Notes under the pieces: model-generated
What the model saw: only the letters and a program-made list of their open reading frames with translations
Database searches by the model: none
Told to the model about the DNA's origin: nothing
Made by a program: the position numbers and the translations under genes
Shown here: one piece after another, positions 7,109 through 15,418 of the stretch
Layout of the letters: each line of letters starts with the position of its first letter
How positions within the stretch are numbered: the first letter of the stretch is position 1
NCBI GenBank assembly: GCA_964412235.1
Contig: CAYPNT010000067.1
Span: 1-16,216 of the forward strand
From: JAYZQT01 sp964412235
GTDB lineage: Bacteria > Pseudomonadota > Alphaproteobacteria > MPNO01 > UBA830
Direction: 5' to 3'
DNA length: 16,216 bases

Positions 7109-9955
7109 CTATAGGGCTGCTAGGCGCCTTTTACGCAGGTATTCCTCTAAGAAAGTTGCGGTATGACTATCCTTAAACTCGCATAAACTTTCGGGAGGTC
7201 CCACCGCAACAATTGTCCCGCCCCCATCACCGCCTTCCGGGCCTAGATCTATAACCCAATCTGCAGTCTTTATAACATCTAAATTGTGTTCAATCACGAC
7301 CACCGTGTTCCCGGAATCAACTAGAGAGTGCAGGACTGATAGTAGTTTACGTATATCATCAAAATGAAGGCCCGTTGTGGGTTCATCAAGGATATAAAGA
7401 GTTCTCCCGGTAGCGCGACGCGACAATTCCTTGGAGAGCTTTACCCGTTGTGCCTCTCCTCCAGATAACGTGGTGGCTGCTTGGCCGATTTTTATATATC
7501 CGAGACCCACTTCAAGGAGTGTTATTAGTTTATCACGAATAGACGGAACGGCTGAAAAAAAGTCTGATCCTTCTTCGACAGTCATATTAAGAACATCAGA
7601 TATTGAGTTGTTTTTAAATGTTATTTCAAGGGTTTCACGATTGTAGCGACTTCCTTTGCAGACGTCGCATTGAACATAAACATCGGCAAGAAAGTGCATC
7701 TCGATTTTGATGACGCCGTCGCCTTGGCAAGCTTCGCATCGTCCTCCTTTAACGTTAAATGAAAAACGTCCAGGCTTGTATCCTCGTGCCTTCGCTTCGG
7801 GTAGTCCCGCATACCAATCACGAATAGGTGTAAAGGCTCCTGTATAGGTTGCGGGATTTGATCGAGGTGTTCTTCCTATCGGGGATTGGTTGATATCAAC
7901 TACTTTGTCAATAAATTGCTCCCCAACAATACTTTCATAATTGCCAGGAATTACACGGGCGCGATTAATGCGGCGAGCCATGGCCTTGTACAATGTCTCG
8001 ATAATAAGGCTTGATTTTCCGCCACCGGAGACCCCTGTCACACATGTAAAAACCCCGAGTGGAAGATCGACGTTGATGTTCTTCAAGTTATTCGCGCTTG
8101 CCCCCTTTATTTTTATTTGGCGGTCTGGGTCTGGGAGGCGTCGAGTTTCTGGAACATCGATAAACAAATCTCCCCTTATGTATTTCGCGGTAAGACTTTT
8201 TCTGGATTTAAATACAGTTTTTGGTTTCCCAGCGGCAATAATTTCTCCGCCGTGTACCCCTGCACCAACCCCAAGATCCACCACGTAATCCGCAGCTAGT
8301 ATTGCTTCAGCGTCGTGTTCGACGACAATTACAGTATTACCGATATCACGAAGGTGTTTAAGCGTCTCAAGTAGTCTTGCATTATCTCGCTGGTGGAGGC
8401 CTATGGATGGCTCATCCAAAACGTATACTACACCGGTTAAGCCGGAACCGATTTGGCTGGCAAGCCGAATACGCTGGCTTTCACCGCCTGAAAGGGTTCC
8501 CGATGTACGAGACAGTGTTAAATATTCAAGCCCAACATTGTTTAGAAAAGTTAAACGTTCACTAATTTCTTTCAAAATACTATTTGCTATTTCATTTTCC
8601 TTGGCAGTTAAATGTTCCGATAGTGCTTTAAACCAAAGATCAGCTTCTCCAATGGAATAATTGGCGACTTCACTAATATGTTTATTGGTAATTTTTACAG
8701 CGAGCGCTTCAGGCCTTAAACGTGCTCCGACACACTGCTCACATTTTGAAACAGCCTGAAATTTTGATAATTCCTCACGTGTCCAATTAGAGTCCGTTTC
8801 TCGAAAACGTCGTTCCATATTTGGTACGACGCCCTCAAACGGCCGGTTAATGGTGTATGACCGTTTGTCATCCGTATAAATCATTTGAACCGCTTTATTA
8901 CCGGACCCAAACAAAACAATTTTCTGGTTCTTGTCGGAAAGCTTTTTGAAGGGAGTTGTCATAGAAAACTTGAACGTCCTCCCTAATGATTCAAGGGTTT
9001 GTTGATAGTAGCTTGACGATGAGCCTGCCCACGGTACAACGGCACCTTCTTTTAACGAAAGTTCCTGGTCAGCTATTATTAAGGCTGGATCAAAATGCAT
9101 TTTGGTGCCTAACCCATCGCACGCTGGGCAGGCACCCTGTGGGCTGTTGAATGAAAATAGTCTTGGTTCAATTTCGTCTATCGTGAAGCCAGATACCGGA
9201 CATGCGAATTTTTCAGAAAAAACCACTTTTTTCCCAGTATCTGCATCTTCGGCAACAGCAATACCATTGGTAAGTTCCAATGCTGTTTCTAAAGAATCAG
9301 CAATTCGGGTTCCCAAATTAGCCCGAGTTACAATCCTGTCGACGACGACTTCGATGTTGTGTTTTAGATTCTTGTTAAGAGGAGGAATTTCCTGAATATC
9401 ATACATTTCATCGTCAACGCGCACGCGCAGAAAACCTTTCTTGCTTAATTCAGAAAATTCTTTTTTGTATTCCCCTTTGCGGCCTCTAACGATAGGTGCG
9501 AGCAAAAGTAATCGGCGTCCTTCCTCCCCATCCAATATTCGGTCTACCATTTGGGACACTGTCTGGCTTTTTATTGGTAAACCGGTAGTCGGTGAATAGG
9601 GAGTTCCTACCCGAGCGAATAGCAACCGCATATAATCATATATCTCTGTAACCGTTCCAACCGTCGAACGAGGGTTCCTCGAAGTTGTTTTTTGTTCAAT
9701 TGAGATAGCGGGAGAAAGACCTTCGATGGAGTCTACCTCGGGTTTTTCCATTAGCTCAAGAAATTGGCGTGCATATGCTGATAAACTCTCAACATATCTT
9801 CGTTGTCCTTCCGCGTATATCGTATCAAACGCTAACGTCGATTTTCCAGAACCTGAGAGGCCTGTAATAACGACAAGCGAATTACGCGGAATATCGACAT
9901 CAACGTTTTTTAGATTATGTTCGCGAGCACCACGAACGACTATCTTTGATTGCAT
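7109..9955 (-). CDS. uvrA: UvrABC excinuclease ATPase subunit A
   Basis: UvrA finds bulky DNA damage and loads UvrB in nucleotide excision repair. From ATG 9955 it has 948 residues, normal for the family; a TTG at 9970 would add five. The first ATPase has Walker A GLSGSGKST (32-40), its zinc-type CPVSG...CPACDG pair around 250-285, CEQCVGARLRPEAL around 405, then LSGGESQR near 488 and VVYVLDEPSIGLHQRDN. The second ATPase has GVSGGGKSS near 640, the zinc module GGRCEACQGDG...CDVCKGSRYNRETL around 735-770, LSGGEAQR near 828 and LYILDEPTTGLH. All motifs look functional. No alphaproteobacterial SOS box (GTTC-N7-GTTC) is seen upstream, so LexA control is not supported by the sequence. It heads the minus-strand unit with the chaC-like gene and trmFO. 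Confidence 0.98.
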   Translation of the reverse strand: MQSKIVVRGAREHNLKNVDVDIPRNSLVVITGLSGSGKSTLAFDTIYAEGQRRYVESLSAYARQFLELMEKPEVDSIEGLSPAISIEQKTTSRNPRSTVGTVTEIYDYMRLLFARVGTPYSPTTGLPIKSQTVSQMVDRILDGEEGRRLLLLAPIVRGRKGEYKKEFSELSKKGFLRVRVDDEMYDIQEIPPLNKNLKHNIEVVVDRIVTRANLGTRIADSLETALELTNGIAVAEDADTGKKVVFSEKFACPVSGFTIDEIEPRLFSFNSPQGACPACDGLGTKMHFDPALIIADQELSLKEGAVVPWAGSSSSYYQQTLESLGRTFKFSMTTPFKKLSDKNQKIVLFGSGNKAVQMIYTDDKRSYTINRPFEGVVPNMERRFRETDSNWTREELSKFQAVSKCEQCVGARLRPEALAVKITNKHISEVANYSIGEADLWFKALSEHLTAKENEIANSILKEISERLTFLNNVGLEYLTLSRTSGTLSGGESQRIRLASQIGSGLTGVVYVLDEPSIGLHQRDNARLLETLKHLRDIGNTVIVVEHDAEAILAADYVVDLGVGAGVHGGEIIAAGKPKTVFKSRKSLTAKYIRGDLFIDVPETRRLPDPDRQIKIKGASANNLKNINVDLPLGVFTCVTGVSGGGKSSLIIETLYKAMARRINRARVIPGNYESIVGEQFIDKVVDINQSPIGRTPRSNPATYTGAFTPIRDWYAGLPEAKARGYKPGRFSFNVKGGRCEACQGDGVIKIEMHFLADVYVQCDVCKGSRYNRETLEITFKNNSISDVLNMTVEEGSDFFSAVPSIRDKLITLLEVGLGYIKIGQAATTLSGGEAQRVKLSKELSRRATGRTLYILDEPTTGLHFDDIRKLLSVLHSLVDSGNTVVVIEHNLDVIKTADWVIDLGPEGGDGGGTIVAVGPPESLCEFKDSHTATFLEEYLRKRRLAAL

Positions 9956-10061
9956 CTTAGGAATTAACAACGAATAAAGGTATCAGCTTTGTTATTTTAA
10001 GCCTTTAATAGCACTAAGGCGATTAAATAAGCACTACAAGCAGAGCTTGAAGAGGAATAAA

Positions 10062-11036
10062 ATGAAAAAACTGGCAATTTTGGATGATTACCAGAATGTT
10101 TCATTAGAAATGGCTGACTGGTCCCCAATTTCCGGAGATATTGAAATTACCGTTTTTAATGATCACCTGTCTGATGAGGAAGATATTGTGGATCGTTTGC
10201 GAGACTTTGAAATTGTAATGGTGATGCGCGAACGAACACCTTTTCGCCGTTCATTGTTCGAAAAACTTCCCAAACTTGAACATATAGTTAGTAGCGGAAT
10301 GCGGAACCTTGGGATCGATGTTGCGGCCGCCTTGGACCACGGTGTCGTTTGTACCGGCACTCCCTCTCTTGGGTATCCTACCTCCGAACTTACATGGGGA
10401 ATGATTCATTCTCTCGCACGACAAATTCATGTGGAGGATCGAGAAACCCGGGATGGGGCATGGCAAAAAACAGTTGGTATCGGGCTCCGGGGCAAAGTGC
10501 TGGGCGTGATGGGGTTAGGGCGTATTGGGATTGATGTCGCGCGCGTGGGGATTGCGTTTGGCATGAAGGTTATAGCTTGGTCCGAAAATCTCACACGGGT
10601 TAGATGCAAGGAGGCTGGTGCGGTATTGGTAACTAAAGACGAAATTTTACGTCAATCAGATTTTTTAACGATTCATCTTTTGTTGAGTGAGCGCACGCGA
10701 GGCATTATCCGAGCTGAAGATCTAGATCTTATGAAACGGGAAGCTTTTCTCATCAATACTTCTCGTGGACCCATCGTTGATGAAGCTGCTCTAATATCGG
10801 CCTTAGAGAATCGACATATTGCTGGAGCGGGGTTGGATGTTTTTGACGTTGAGCCACTGCCGCTGGATCACCCACTTCGCAATCTGACGAATACTGTTAT
10901 TATGCCGCATTTGGGGTATGTGACGGTTGAAAATTACCGCAATTGGTTTGGCGGCACGGTGGAAAATATTCGTTCTTGGTTGGACGGAAAGTTAATAAAC
11001 GAGATGGCTGGAAGAAACCCTGTAACACCCGGTTAA
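10062..11036 (+). CDS. D-2-hydroxyacid dehydrogenase family protein (NAD-dependent)
   Basis: A 324-residue cytosolic oxidoreductase of the phosphoglycerate/formate dehydrogenase superfamily, which interconverts 2-oxo acids and D-2-hydroxy acids with NAD(P)H. It opens with KLAILDDYQNVSLEMADW (3-20) and has VMRERTPF (54-61). The nucleotide motif GLGRIG is at 151-156. The catalytic set is Arg235 (NTSRGPIVDE), Glu264 (FDVEPLP) and His283 (MPHLGY), all present. The substrate cannot be read from the sequence; it is not clearly SerA, since no ACT or other regulatory domain follows. The start is ATG 10062 with AGAGGA at 10051-10056, five bases upstream; a TTG at 10047 lies before that site and is less likely. 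It is divergent from uvrA and precedes ssb by about 100 bases. Confidence 0.9.
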   Translation: MKKLAILDDYQNVSLEMADWSPISGDIEITVFNDHLSDEEDIVDRLRDFEIVMVMRERTPFRRSLFEKLPKLEHIVSSGMRNLGIDVAAALDHGVVCTGTPSLGYPTSELTWGMIHSLARQIHVEDRETRDGAWQKTVGIGLRGKVLGVMGLGRIGIDVARVGIAFGMKVIAWSENLTRVRCKEAGAVLVTKDEILRQSDFLTIHLLLSERTRGIIRAEDLDLMKREAFLINTSRGPIVDEAALISALENRHIAGAGLDVFDVEPLPLDHPLRNLTNTVIMPHLGYVTVENYRNWFGGTVENIRSWLDGKLINEMAGRNPVTPG

Positions 11037-11082
11037 ATATCGAAAATATTTTCATATAAAGGTCAAAGATTCTTTTTTTTTC

Positions 11083-11111
11083 CTGATTTGTTCGTGATAG
11101 TGGTTTATGAT
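11083..11111 (+). promoter_or_regulatory. Possible weak promoter before ssb
   Basis: TATGAT at 11106-11111 matches five of six -10 positions. Seventeen bases upstream, CTGATT (11083-11088) matches only three of six -35 positions. Transcription would start around 11118, about 20 bases before the ssb ATG. This is offered only as the best local candidate. Confidence 0.28.
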
Positions 11112-11140
11112 GGTAAAGGCAGTAAAAGTGGGGGATTAGC

Positions 11141-11593
11141 ATGGCGGGGAGCGTGAATAAGGTGATACTGGTGGGGAACCTGGGTCGAGACCCTGAGGTG
11201 CGTCATACAAATGACGGTAACCCTATCGTTAACCTTTCTGTCGCAACATCAGAGAGTTGGAGGGACCGTTCGAGCGGTGAGCGGCGGGAACGTACCGAAT
11301 GGCATCGAGTTGTAATCTTTAATGAAAAGCTTGGTGAAATAGCCCAGAAATTTCTTCAAAAGGGTTCAAAGGTTTATCTCGAAGGTCAATTACAAACCCG
11401 TAAGTGGAGTGATCAACAAGGGGTGGAAAAGTATACCACTGAGGTCATCCTCAATCGTTTTAGAGGTGAATTGACAATGCTTGATACGCGCGGGGGAGGC
11501 GCGGATTTTGGAAGTAACGAGCAGTTGGTCGAAGGAAATGCACCCGAAATAACTTCGAGCACCAACGATCTGGATGACGAAATACCCTTTTAA
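11141..11593 (+). CDS. ssb: Single-stranded DNA-binding protein
   Basis: A 150-residue Ssb that coats single-stranded DNA in replication, repair and recombination. The OB fold occupies about 5-112, with NKVILVGNLGRDPEVR (6-21), TEWHRVVIFNEKLGEIA (52-68) and GSKVYLEGQLQTRKW (75-89). A short flexible linker leads to the acidic tail DDEIPF (145-150), the conserved docking tip for partner proteins. The linker, about 30 residues, is short but within the known range. ATG 11141 has GGGGGA at 11130-11135, five bases upstream. The gene lies between the dehydrogenase and gyrA; linkage of uvrA, ssb and gyrA is common in alphaproteobacteria. No terminator is evident after it. Confidence 0.97.
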   Translation: MAGSVNKVILVGNLGRDPEVRHTNDGNPIVNLSVATSESWRDRSSGERRERTEWHRVVIFNEKLGEIAQKFLQKGSKVYLEGQLQTRKWSDQQGVEKYTTEVILNRFRGELTMLDTRGGGADFGSNEQLVEGNAPEITSSTNDLDDEIPF

Positions 11594-11611
11594 AATAGGG
11601 AGGATAAAGAT

Positions 11612-11623
11612 AGTTCGCGAACT
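11612..11623. repeat. Perfect 12-bp palindrome between ssb and gyrA
   Basis: AGTTCGCGAACT is its own reverse complement. It lies 19 bases after the ssb stop and about 120 bases before the candidate gyrA promoter. No T-run follows, so it is not an intrinsic terminator. It could be a protein-binding half of unknown use, or chance. Confidence 0.4.
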
Positions 11624-11735
11624 CTACTAATGGGGTTCATAAAGATACTTTTAATGCCTTGAAAAAATTTATCGTCTAAATCTAAAAATTCTATTATTTC
11701 AAATAGTTACGTTTATTCGTTAAGCGTGACTCTTC

Positions 11736-11764
11736 TTGTCCGAATCGGTGCAGAACAGTACTAT
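11736..11764 (+). promoter_or_regulatory. Candidate gyrA promoter
   Basis: TTGTCC (11736-11741), a 17-base spacer, then TACTAT (11759-11764). Each hexamer matches four of six sigma-70 consensus positions, with ideal spacing. Transcription would start near 11771, leaving a leader of about 53 bases before the TTG start of gyrA. The rest of the 230-base ssb-gyrA gap holds the palindrome at 11612 and otherwise AT-rich sequence without a gene. Confidence 0.45.
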
Positions 11765-11823
11765 TTGAGTTCAGATACGGGCTCATAACTTTTATTGAGG
11801 TAGGCCAAAGAAAGACCGAGTTT

Positions 11824-14640
11824 TTGCCAGAAAACACTGATCAGACCCCACCGCAAGACCCTAATATAGAACCCGTCTCCATTGAAGAGGAGATGGAAAA
11901 ATCATACCTTGATTATGCGATGAGCGTGATCGTAAGTCGGGCTTTGCCGGATGTTAGGGATGGTTTGAAACCTGTGCATCGGCGGATTTTGCACGTAATG
12001 AATGAGAATAATTACGATTGGAATCGGCCCTATCGTAAATCTGCTCGTGTGGTGGGAGATGTTATGGGTCAATACCACCCACATGGCGACCAAGCTATCT
12101 ACGATTCTATGGTTCGTATGGCTCAGGAATTCTCTATGAGGGTTCCGTTAATCGATGGTCAAGGTAATTTTGGTTCGATGGATGGAGATCCGCCTGCGGC
12201 CATGAGATATACAGAGGCTAGGTTGGAAAGGGTGGCTCGTGAGCTTCTAGACGACATCGATAAAGATACTGTTGATTATCAGCCAAATTATGACGAGACC
12301 ACCAGTGAGCCGGTAGTGTTACCGGCAAAGTTCCCTAACCTGTTGGTCAATGGTGGTGGCGGTATCGCGGTTGGCATGGCTACAAATATACCGCCACATA
12401 ACTTAGGTGAAGTAATTGACGCTTGCTGTGCTCTGATAGGAGATCCAGAATTATCTGTTGAGCAGTTAATGGAGCATATTCCGGGGCCTGACTTTCCCAC
12501 GGGTGGTATAATTGTCGGCCGTCAAGGGTTGACTTCCGCCTTCCATACCGGACGGGGATCCGTCGTAATGCGTGGGCGCACTTCTATAGAAGAAATCCGA
12601 AAAGACCGTGAAGCAATTATAATCTCGGAGATACCGTATCAGGTCAATAAATCTCGAATGCTTGAACGCATAGCGGATATGGTACGCGAGAAAAAAATAG
12701 AGGGAATATCGGATCTTCGTGATGAATCAGACAGGGACGGCGTTCGCGTGGTTGTGGAAATTAAGCGGGATGCTGTTGCCGATGTAGTTCTAAATCAACT
12801 CTACAGATATTCTCCGCTGCAGACTAGTTTCGGGGTTAATACGCTCGCGCTGAATAATGGCCGCCCAGAATTATTAAACCTTAAAAACATACTAGGTGCG
12901 TTTATAGATTTTCGAGAAGAGGTCATACGTAGACGCACAGAATACGATCTATCAAAAGCACGAGACAGGGCGCATGTGTTAGTAGGCCTTGCTATTGCTG
13001 TTGCTAATATCGATAAGATAATCGCTTTGATTCGTGGCGCTAAAGATCCGTTGGAGGCCAGAGAAGGTCTGATGCAAGAGAACTGGCCAGCGGAGGATGT
13101 AAAATCCCTTATAGAGTTGATAGATGACCCAAACCATCAGGTAGACGACGGTCGGTACACATTGTCGGAAGCACAGTCCAGGGCAATTCTTGAGTTACGT
13201 TTGCAGCGTTTGACCGGTCTAGAACGAGATAAAGTTGCTGAAGAATTAACTGGACTTGCCAGTGAGATTGAAGATTTTCTCGAAATTTTGAGGTCCCCTA
13301 CTCGAATTTTTGGAATGATGCGCGAGGAGATGCTCGCCGTAAAAGAACAATTTTCCACCCCACGTCGTTCCTCAATAGAAGATTATGAACTGGATACGGA
13401 TATTGAGGATCTTATTCAACGAGAAGATATGGTCGTGACGGTGAGCCACGCCGGCTACATCAAGCGAGTAGCATTGTCTACCTATCGCGCACAACGTCGT
13501 GGTGGAAAAGGTCGGGCGGGGATGAGCACTCGTGACGAGGACTTTGTAAGTAATGTCTTCGTCTGCAACACTCATACTCCAGTTTTATTCTTTTCATCTC
13601 GTGGCATCGTTTATCGTCTGAAAGTTTATCGATTGCCGGAAGGCAGTCCACAGGCGCGCGGCAAAGCCCTGATCAATCTACTCCCGCTGGAAAAGGACGA
13701 AACAATAACCGCGGTCATGCCAATGCCGGAAGACGAAGAAAGTTGGGGGGATCTTTATATTTTGTTTGCTACGGCCAGCGGGGGAGTGAGACGTAACCGC
13801 CTCTCGGATTTTACGAATATTATGGCAAATGGAAAAATCGCCATGAAACTAGATGTAGGCGATCAATTGATTGGTGTGCAGACCTGTACAGAAGAGCAAG
13901 ATGTTATGTTGGCCGCGAATAGCGGTAAATGTATTCGGTTTCCGGTTACTGAGGTTCGTGTGTTTTCAGGAAGGACATCGACTGGGGTTAGAGGAATGCG
14001 GCTGTCGAAAGGCCAAATGCTAGTGTCTATGACAATGCTAAACCATATGGATTTATCAACGGATACGCGTGATGCATTCTTAAAAAATTCCAAAATGAGG
14101 CGCCGGTCTGATGGAGAAAATGGGGGAATTGAACAAGAGGATATAGAGCCTGTTGAAGAGGAGTACATGGTCGAAACAGAGGTAACAATCAGTGAAGAAG
14201 AATATAAAGTTTTATCCGAAGCGGAAGAATTTATTTTAACGGTAACAGAGAATGGATATGGGAAACGGACCTCCGCCTACGAATATAGAACAACTAAACG
14301 TGGTGGGCAGGGAGTAGTGAATATTGCGACAGCGGGCCGTAATGGTTCTGTGGCTGCGTCTTTTCCCGTGGAAACTAATGACCAAATTATGCTTGTGACT
14401 GATGGAGGAAAAATCATCCGGAGTCCAATTGCAGATATTAGGATTGCGGGGAGATCTACGCAGGGAGTGACATTATTTGATACTGCTCAAAATGAAAAAG
14501 TTGTTTCCGTTGCCCATCTGCGTGAGAGTGATGATCCCGAAGATGAAATAAATCCCTTGAATTCATCTCCAGATGTTCAGGTTCAGGGTGACGGGTTAAC
14601 TGATAAAAACTCGGTAGACGATAACGTCGAAGAGGCGTAG
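11824..14640 (+). CDS. gyrA: DNA gyrase subunit A
   Basis: The 938-residue breakage-reunion subunit of DNA gyrase, which introduces negative supercoils with GyrB. The N-terminal SYLDYAMSVIVSRALPDVRD (27-46) leads to the quinolone-resistance region with YHPHGDQAIYDSMVRMAQ (84-101). The active tyrosine is Tyr129 in AAMRYTEARL. The position equal to E. coli Ser83 is Gln90; the Asp87 equivalent (Asp94) is kept. The C-terminal beta-pinwheel includes the GyrA box QRRGGKG (557-563), the feature that separates it from ParC. An acidic insert before ILTVTENGYGKRTSAYEYR is usual in alphaproteobacterial GyrA. The start must be TTG 11824 or the far later ATG 11893, which would cut into the conserved N-terminus, so TTG is preferred although no strong ribosome site stands before it. 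coaD follows after 21 bases. Confidence 0.97.
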   Translation: MPENTDQTPPQDPNIEPVSIEEEMEKSYLDYAMSVIVSRALPDVRDGLKPVHRRILHVMNENNYDWNRPYRKSARVVGDVMGQYHPHGDQAIYDSMVRMAQEFSMRVPLIDGQGNFGSMDGDPPAAMRYTEARLERVARELLDDIDKDTVDYQPNYDETTSEPVVLPAKFPNLLVNGGGGIAVGMATNIPPHNLGEVIDACCALIGDPELSVEQLMEHIPGPDFPTGGIIVGRQGLTSAFHTGRGSVVMRGRTSIEEIRKDREAIIISEIPYQVNKSRMLERIADMVREKKIEGISDLRDESDRDGVRVVVEIKRDAVADVVLNQLYRYSPLQTSFGVNTLALNNGRPELLNLKNILGAFIDFREEVIRRRTEYDLSKARDRAHVLVGLAIAVANIDKIIALIRGAKDPLEAREGLMQENWPAEDVKSLIELIDDPNHQVDDGRYTLSEAQSRAILELRLQRLTGLERDKVAEELTGLASEIEDFLEILRSPTRIFGMMREEMLAVKEQFSTPRRSSIEDYELDTDIEDLIQREDMVVTVSHAGYIKRVALSTYRAQRRGGKGRAGMSTRDEDFVSNVFVCNTHTPVLFFSSRGIVYRLKVYRLPEGSPQARGKALINLLPLEKDETITAVMPMPEDEESWGDLYILFATASGGVRRNRLSDFTNIMANGKIAMKLDVGDQLIGVQTCTEEQDVMLAANSGKCIRFPVTEVRVFSGRTSTGVRGMRLSKGQMLVSMTMLNHMDLSTDTRDAFLKNSKMRRRSDGENGGIEQEDIEPVEEEYMVETEVTISEEEYKVLSEAEEFILTVTENGYGKRTSAYEYRTTKRGGQGVVNIATAGRNGSVAASFPVETNDQIMLVTDGGKIIRSPIADIRIAGRSTQGVTLFDTAQNEKVVSVAHLRESDDPEDEINPLNSSPDVQVQGDGLTDKNSVDDNVEEA

Positions 14641-14661
14641 AACAGCGAAATAAAAGGATTT

Positions 14662-15171
14662 GTGCAGAGTTTCATGGCATCAGAAAAAGTGGGTATATAC
14701 CCGGGTACGTTTGACCCTATAACCAATGGTCATACCGATATCATCGGGAGGGCTGCTAGATTACTTGATCGGTTGGTCGTTGGAGTGGCTGTAAATCCTG
14801 GTAAAACTCCAATTTTTACAATTGGTGAACGAGTGGAATTGGTTCGAGACGAAATAGGTCATTTAGAATTTGGATCGAAATTTCAAATTGAAGTAACGCA
14901 ATTTTCGGGGTTGTTAATTGATTTTGCCAATCAAGTAGGGGCTTGTGCCATTATTCGTGGTCTTCGCGCTGTTTCAGACTTCGATTATGAATTTCAAATG
15001 TCGAGCATGAACGCAAAAATGGCGCCTGATGTAGAGACAGTCTGTCTAATGGCCTCCGACAAACACCAATTCATTGCGTCCAGCCTCGTAAAGGAGATTG
15101 CTAACTTGGGGGGCGATGTCAGTCAATTTGTATCGTCCCGGGTTTCAGATCGATTGCGTGAGAGATTGTAG
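14662..15171 (+). CDS. coaD: Phosphopantetheine adenylyltransferase
   Basis: CoaD transfers AMP from ATP to 4'-phosphopantetheine, the penultimate step of coenzyme A synthesis, in the cytosol. The protein has 169 residues from GTG 14662, or 165 from ATG 14674. The nucleotidyltransferase motif YPGTFDPITNGH is at 13-24, with RGLRAVSDFDYEFQMSSMN (99-117) and the ISSxxVKE-type motif as IASSLVKEI (138-146); all look intact. Start choice is open: AAAAGGA (14652-14658) is only three bases from the GTG but 15 from the ATG. Either way it begins within about 35 bases of the gyrA stop and is probably co-transcribed with it. The gyrA-coaD pairing is common in alphaproteobacteria. Confidence 0.95.
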   Translation: MQSFMASEKVGIYPGTFDPITNGHTDIIGRAARLLDRLVVGVAVNPGKTPIFTIGERVELVRDEIGHLEFGSKFQIEVTQFSGLLIDFANQVGACAIIRGLRAVSDFDYEFQMSSMNAKMAPDVETVCLMASDKHQFIASSLVKEIANLGGDVSQFVSSRVSDRLRERL

Positions 15172-15204
15172 AATAAATTTTTTATCAACATTCACATCTA
15201 TATA

Positions 15205-15233
15205 TTGACCCCGGTGGGGGTGCTTTTTATGTT
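15205..15233 (+). promoter_or_regulatory. Promoter for tRNA-Lys, with overlapping weak hairpin
   Basis: TTGACC (15205-15210; five of six -35 matches), a 17-base spacer and TATGTT (15228-15233; four of six) give a good sigma-70 promoter. Transcription would start near 15240, about 18 bases before the tRNA. The spacer itself holds a small hairpin, ACCCC (15208-15212) with GGGGT (15217-15221), followed by GC and five T's (15224-15228). That hairpin could end coaD transcripts. The two functions share the same bases. Confidence 0.6.
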
Positions 15234-15257
15234 CACGTCGCAAATTCTTCAAAGACT

Positions 15258-15333
15258 GCGCCCATAGCTCAGGTGGTAGAGCAACTGACTTTTAATCAGT
15301 GGGTCCCAGGTTCGAGTCCTGGTGGGCGCACCA
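15258..15333 (+). tRNA. tRNA-Lys, anticodon TTT
   Basis: A complete cloverleaf of 76 bases with encoded CCA. The acceptor stem GCGCCCA (15258-15264) pairs with TGGGCGC (15323-15329), then discriminator A and CCA (15331-15333). The D stem is GCTC/GAGC. The anticodon stem is ACTGA/TCAGT with loop CTTTTAA, so the anticodon is TTT (15291-15293), reading lysine AAA/AAG. The T stem CCAGG/CCTGG encloses TTCGAGT. All stems pair perfectly. No clear terminator hairpin is visible in the 85 bases between it and the end of the opposing sortase gene. Confidence 0.98.
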
Positions 15334-15418
15334 CTCTTTTCAGAGACTTAGCGGCCATTGTGCCTCATTTCGTTGAAGTCCGTGAGCTAGAGAAACATCG
15401 CATGCATCAGAGATAAAC

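Noticed and set aside
11035..11081. Terminator after the D-2-hydroxyacid dehydrogenase
   Set aside because: AAATAT (11035-11040) pairs with ATATTT (11046-11051), and nine T's lie at 11073-11081, but the stem is all A/T and more than 20 bases from the T-run, so it is not a canonical intrinsic terminator.
9956..11140. Possible SOS (LexA) boxes before uvrA and ssb
   Set aside because: The alphaproteobacterial box GTTC-N7-GTTC was looked for in both upstream regions. The uvrA gap has no GTTC or GAAC; the ssb upstream region has one GTTC near 11090 without a partner at the right distance.
14000..14240. Acidic insert in the GyrA C-terminal domain as a novel domain
   Set aside because: Charged inserts before the ILTVTENGYGKRT stretch are common in alphaproteobacterial GyrA, so this looks ordinary.
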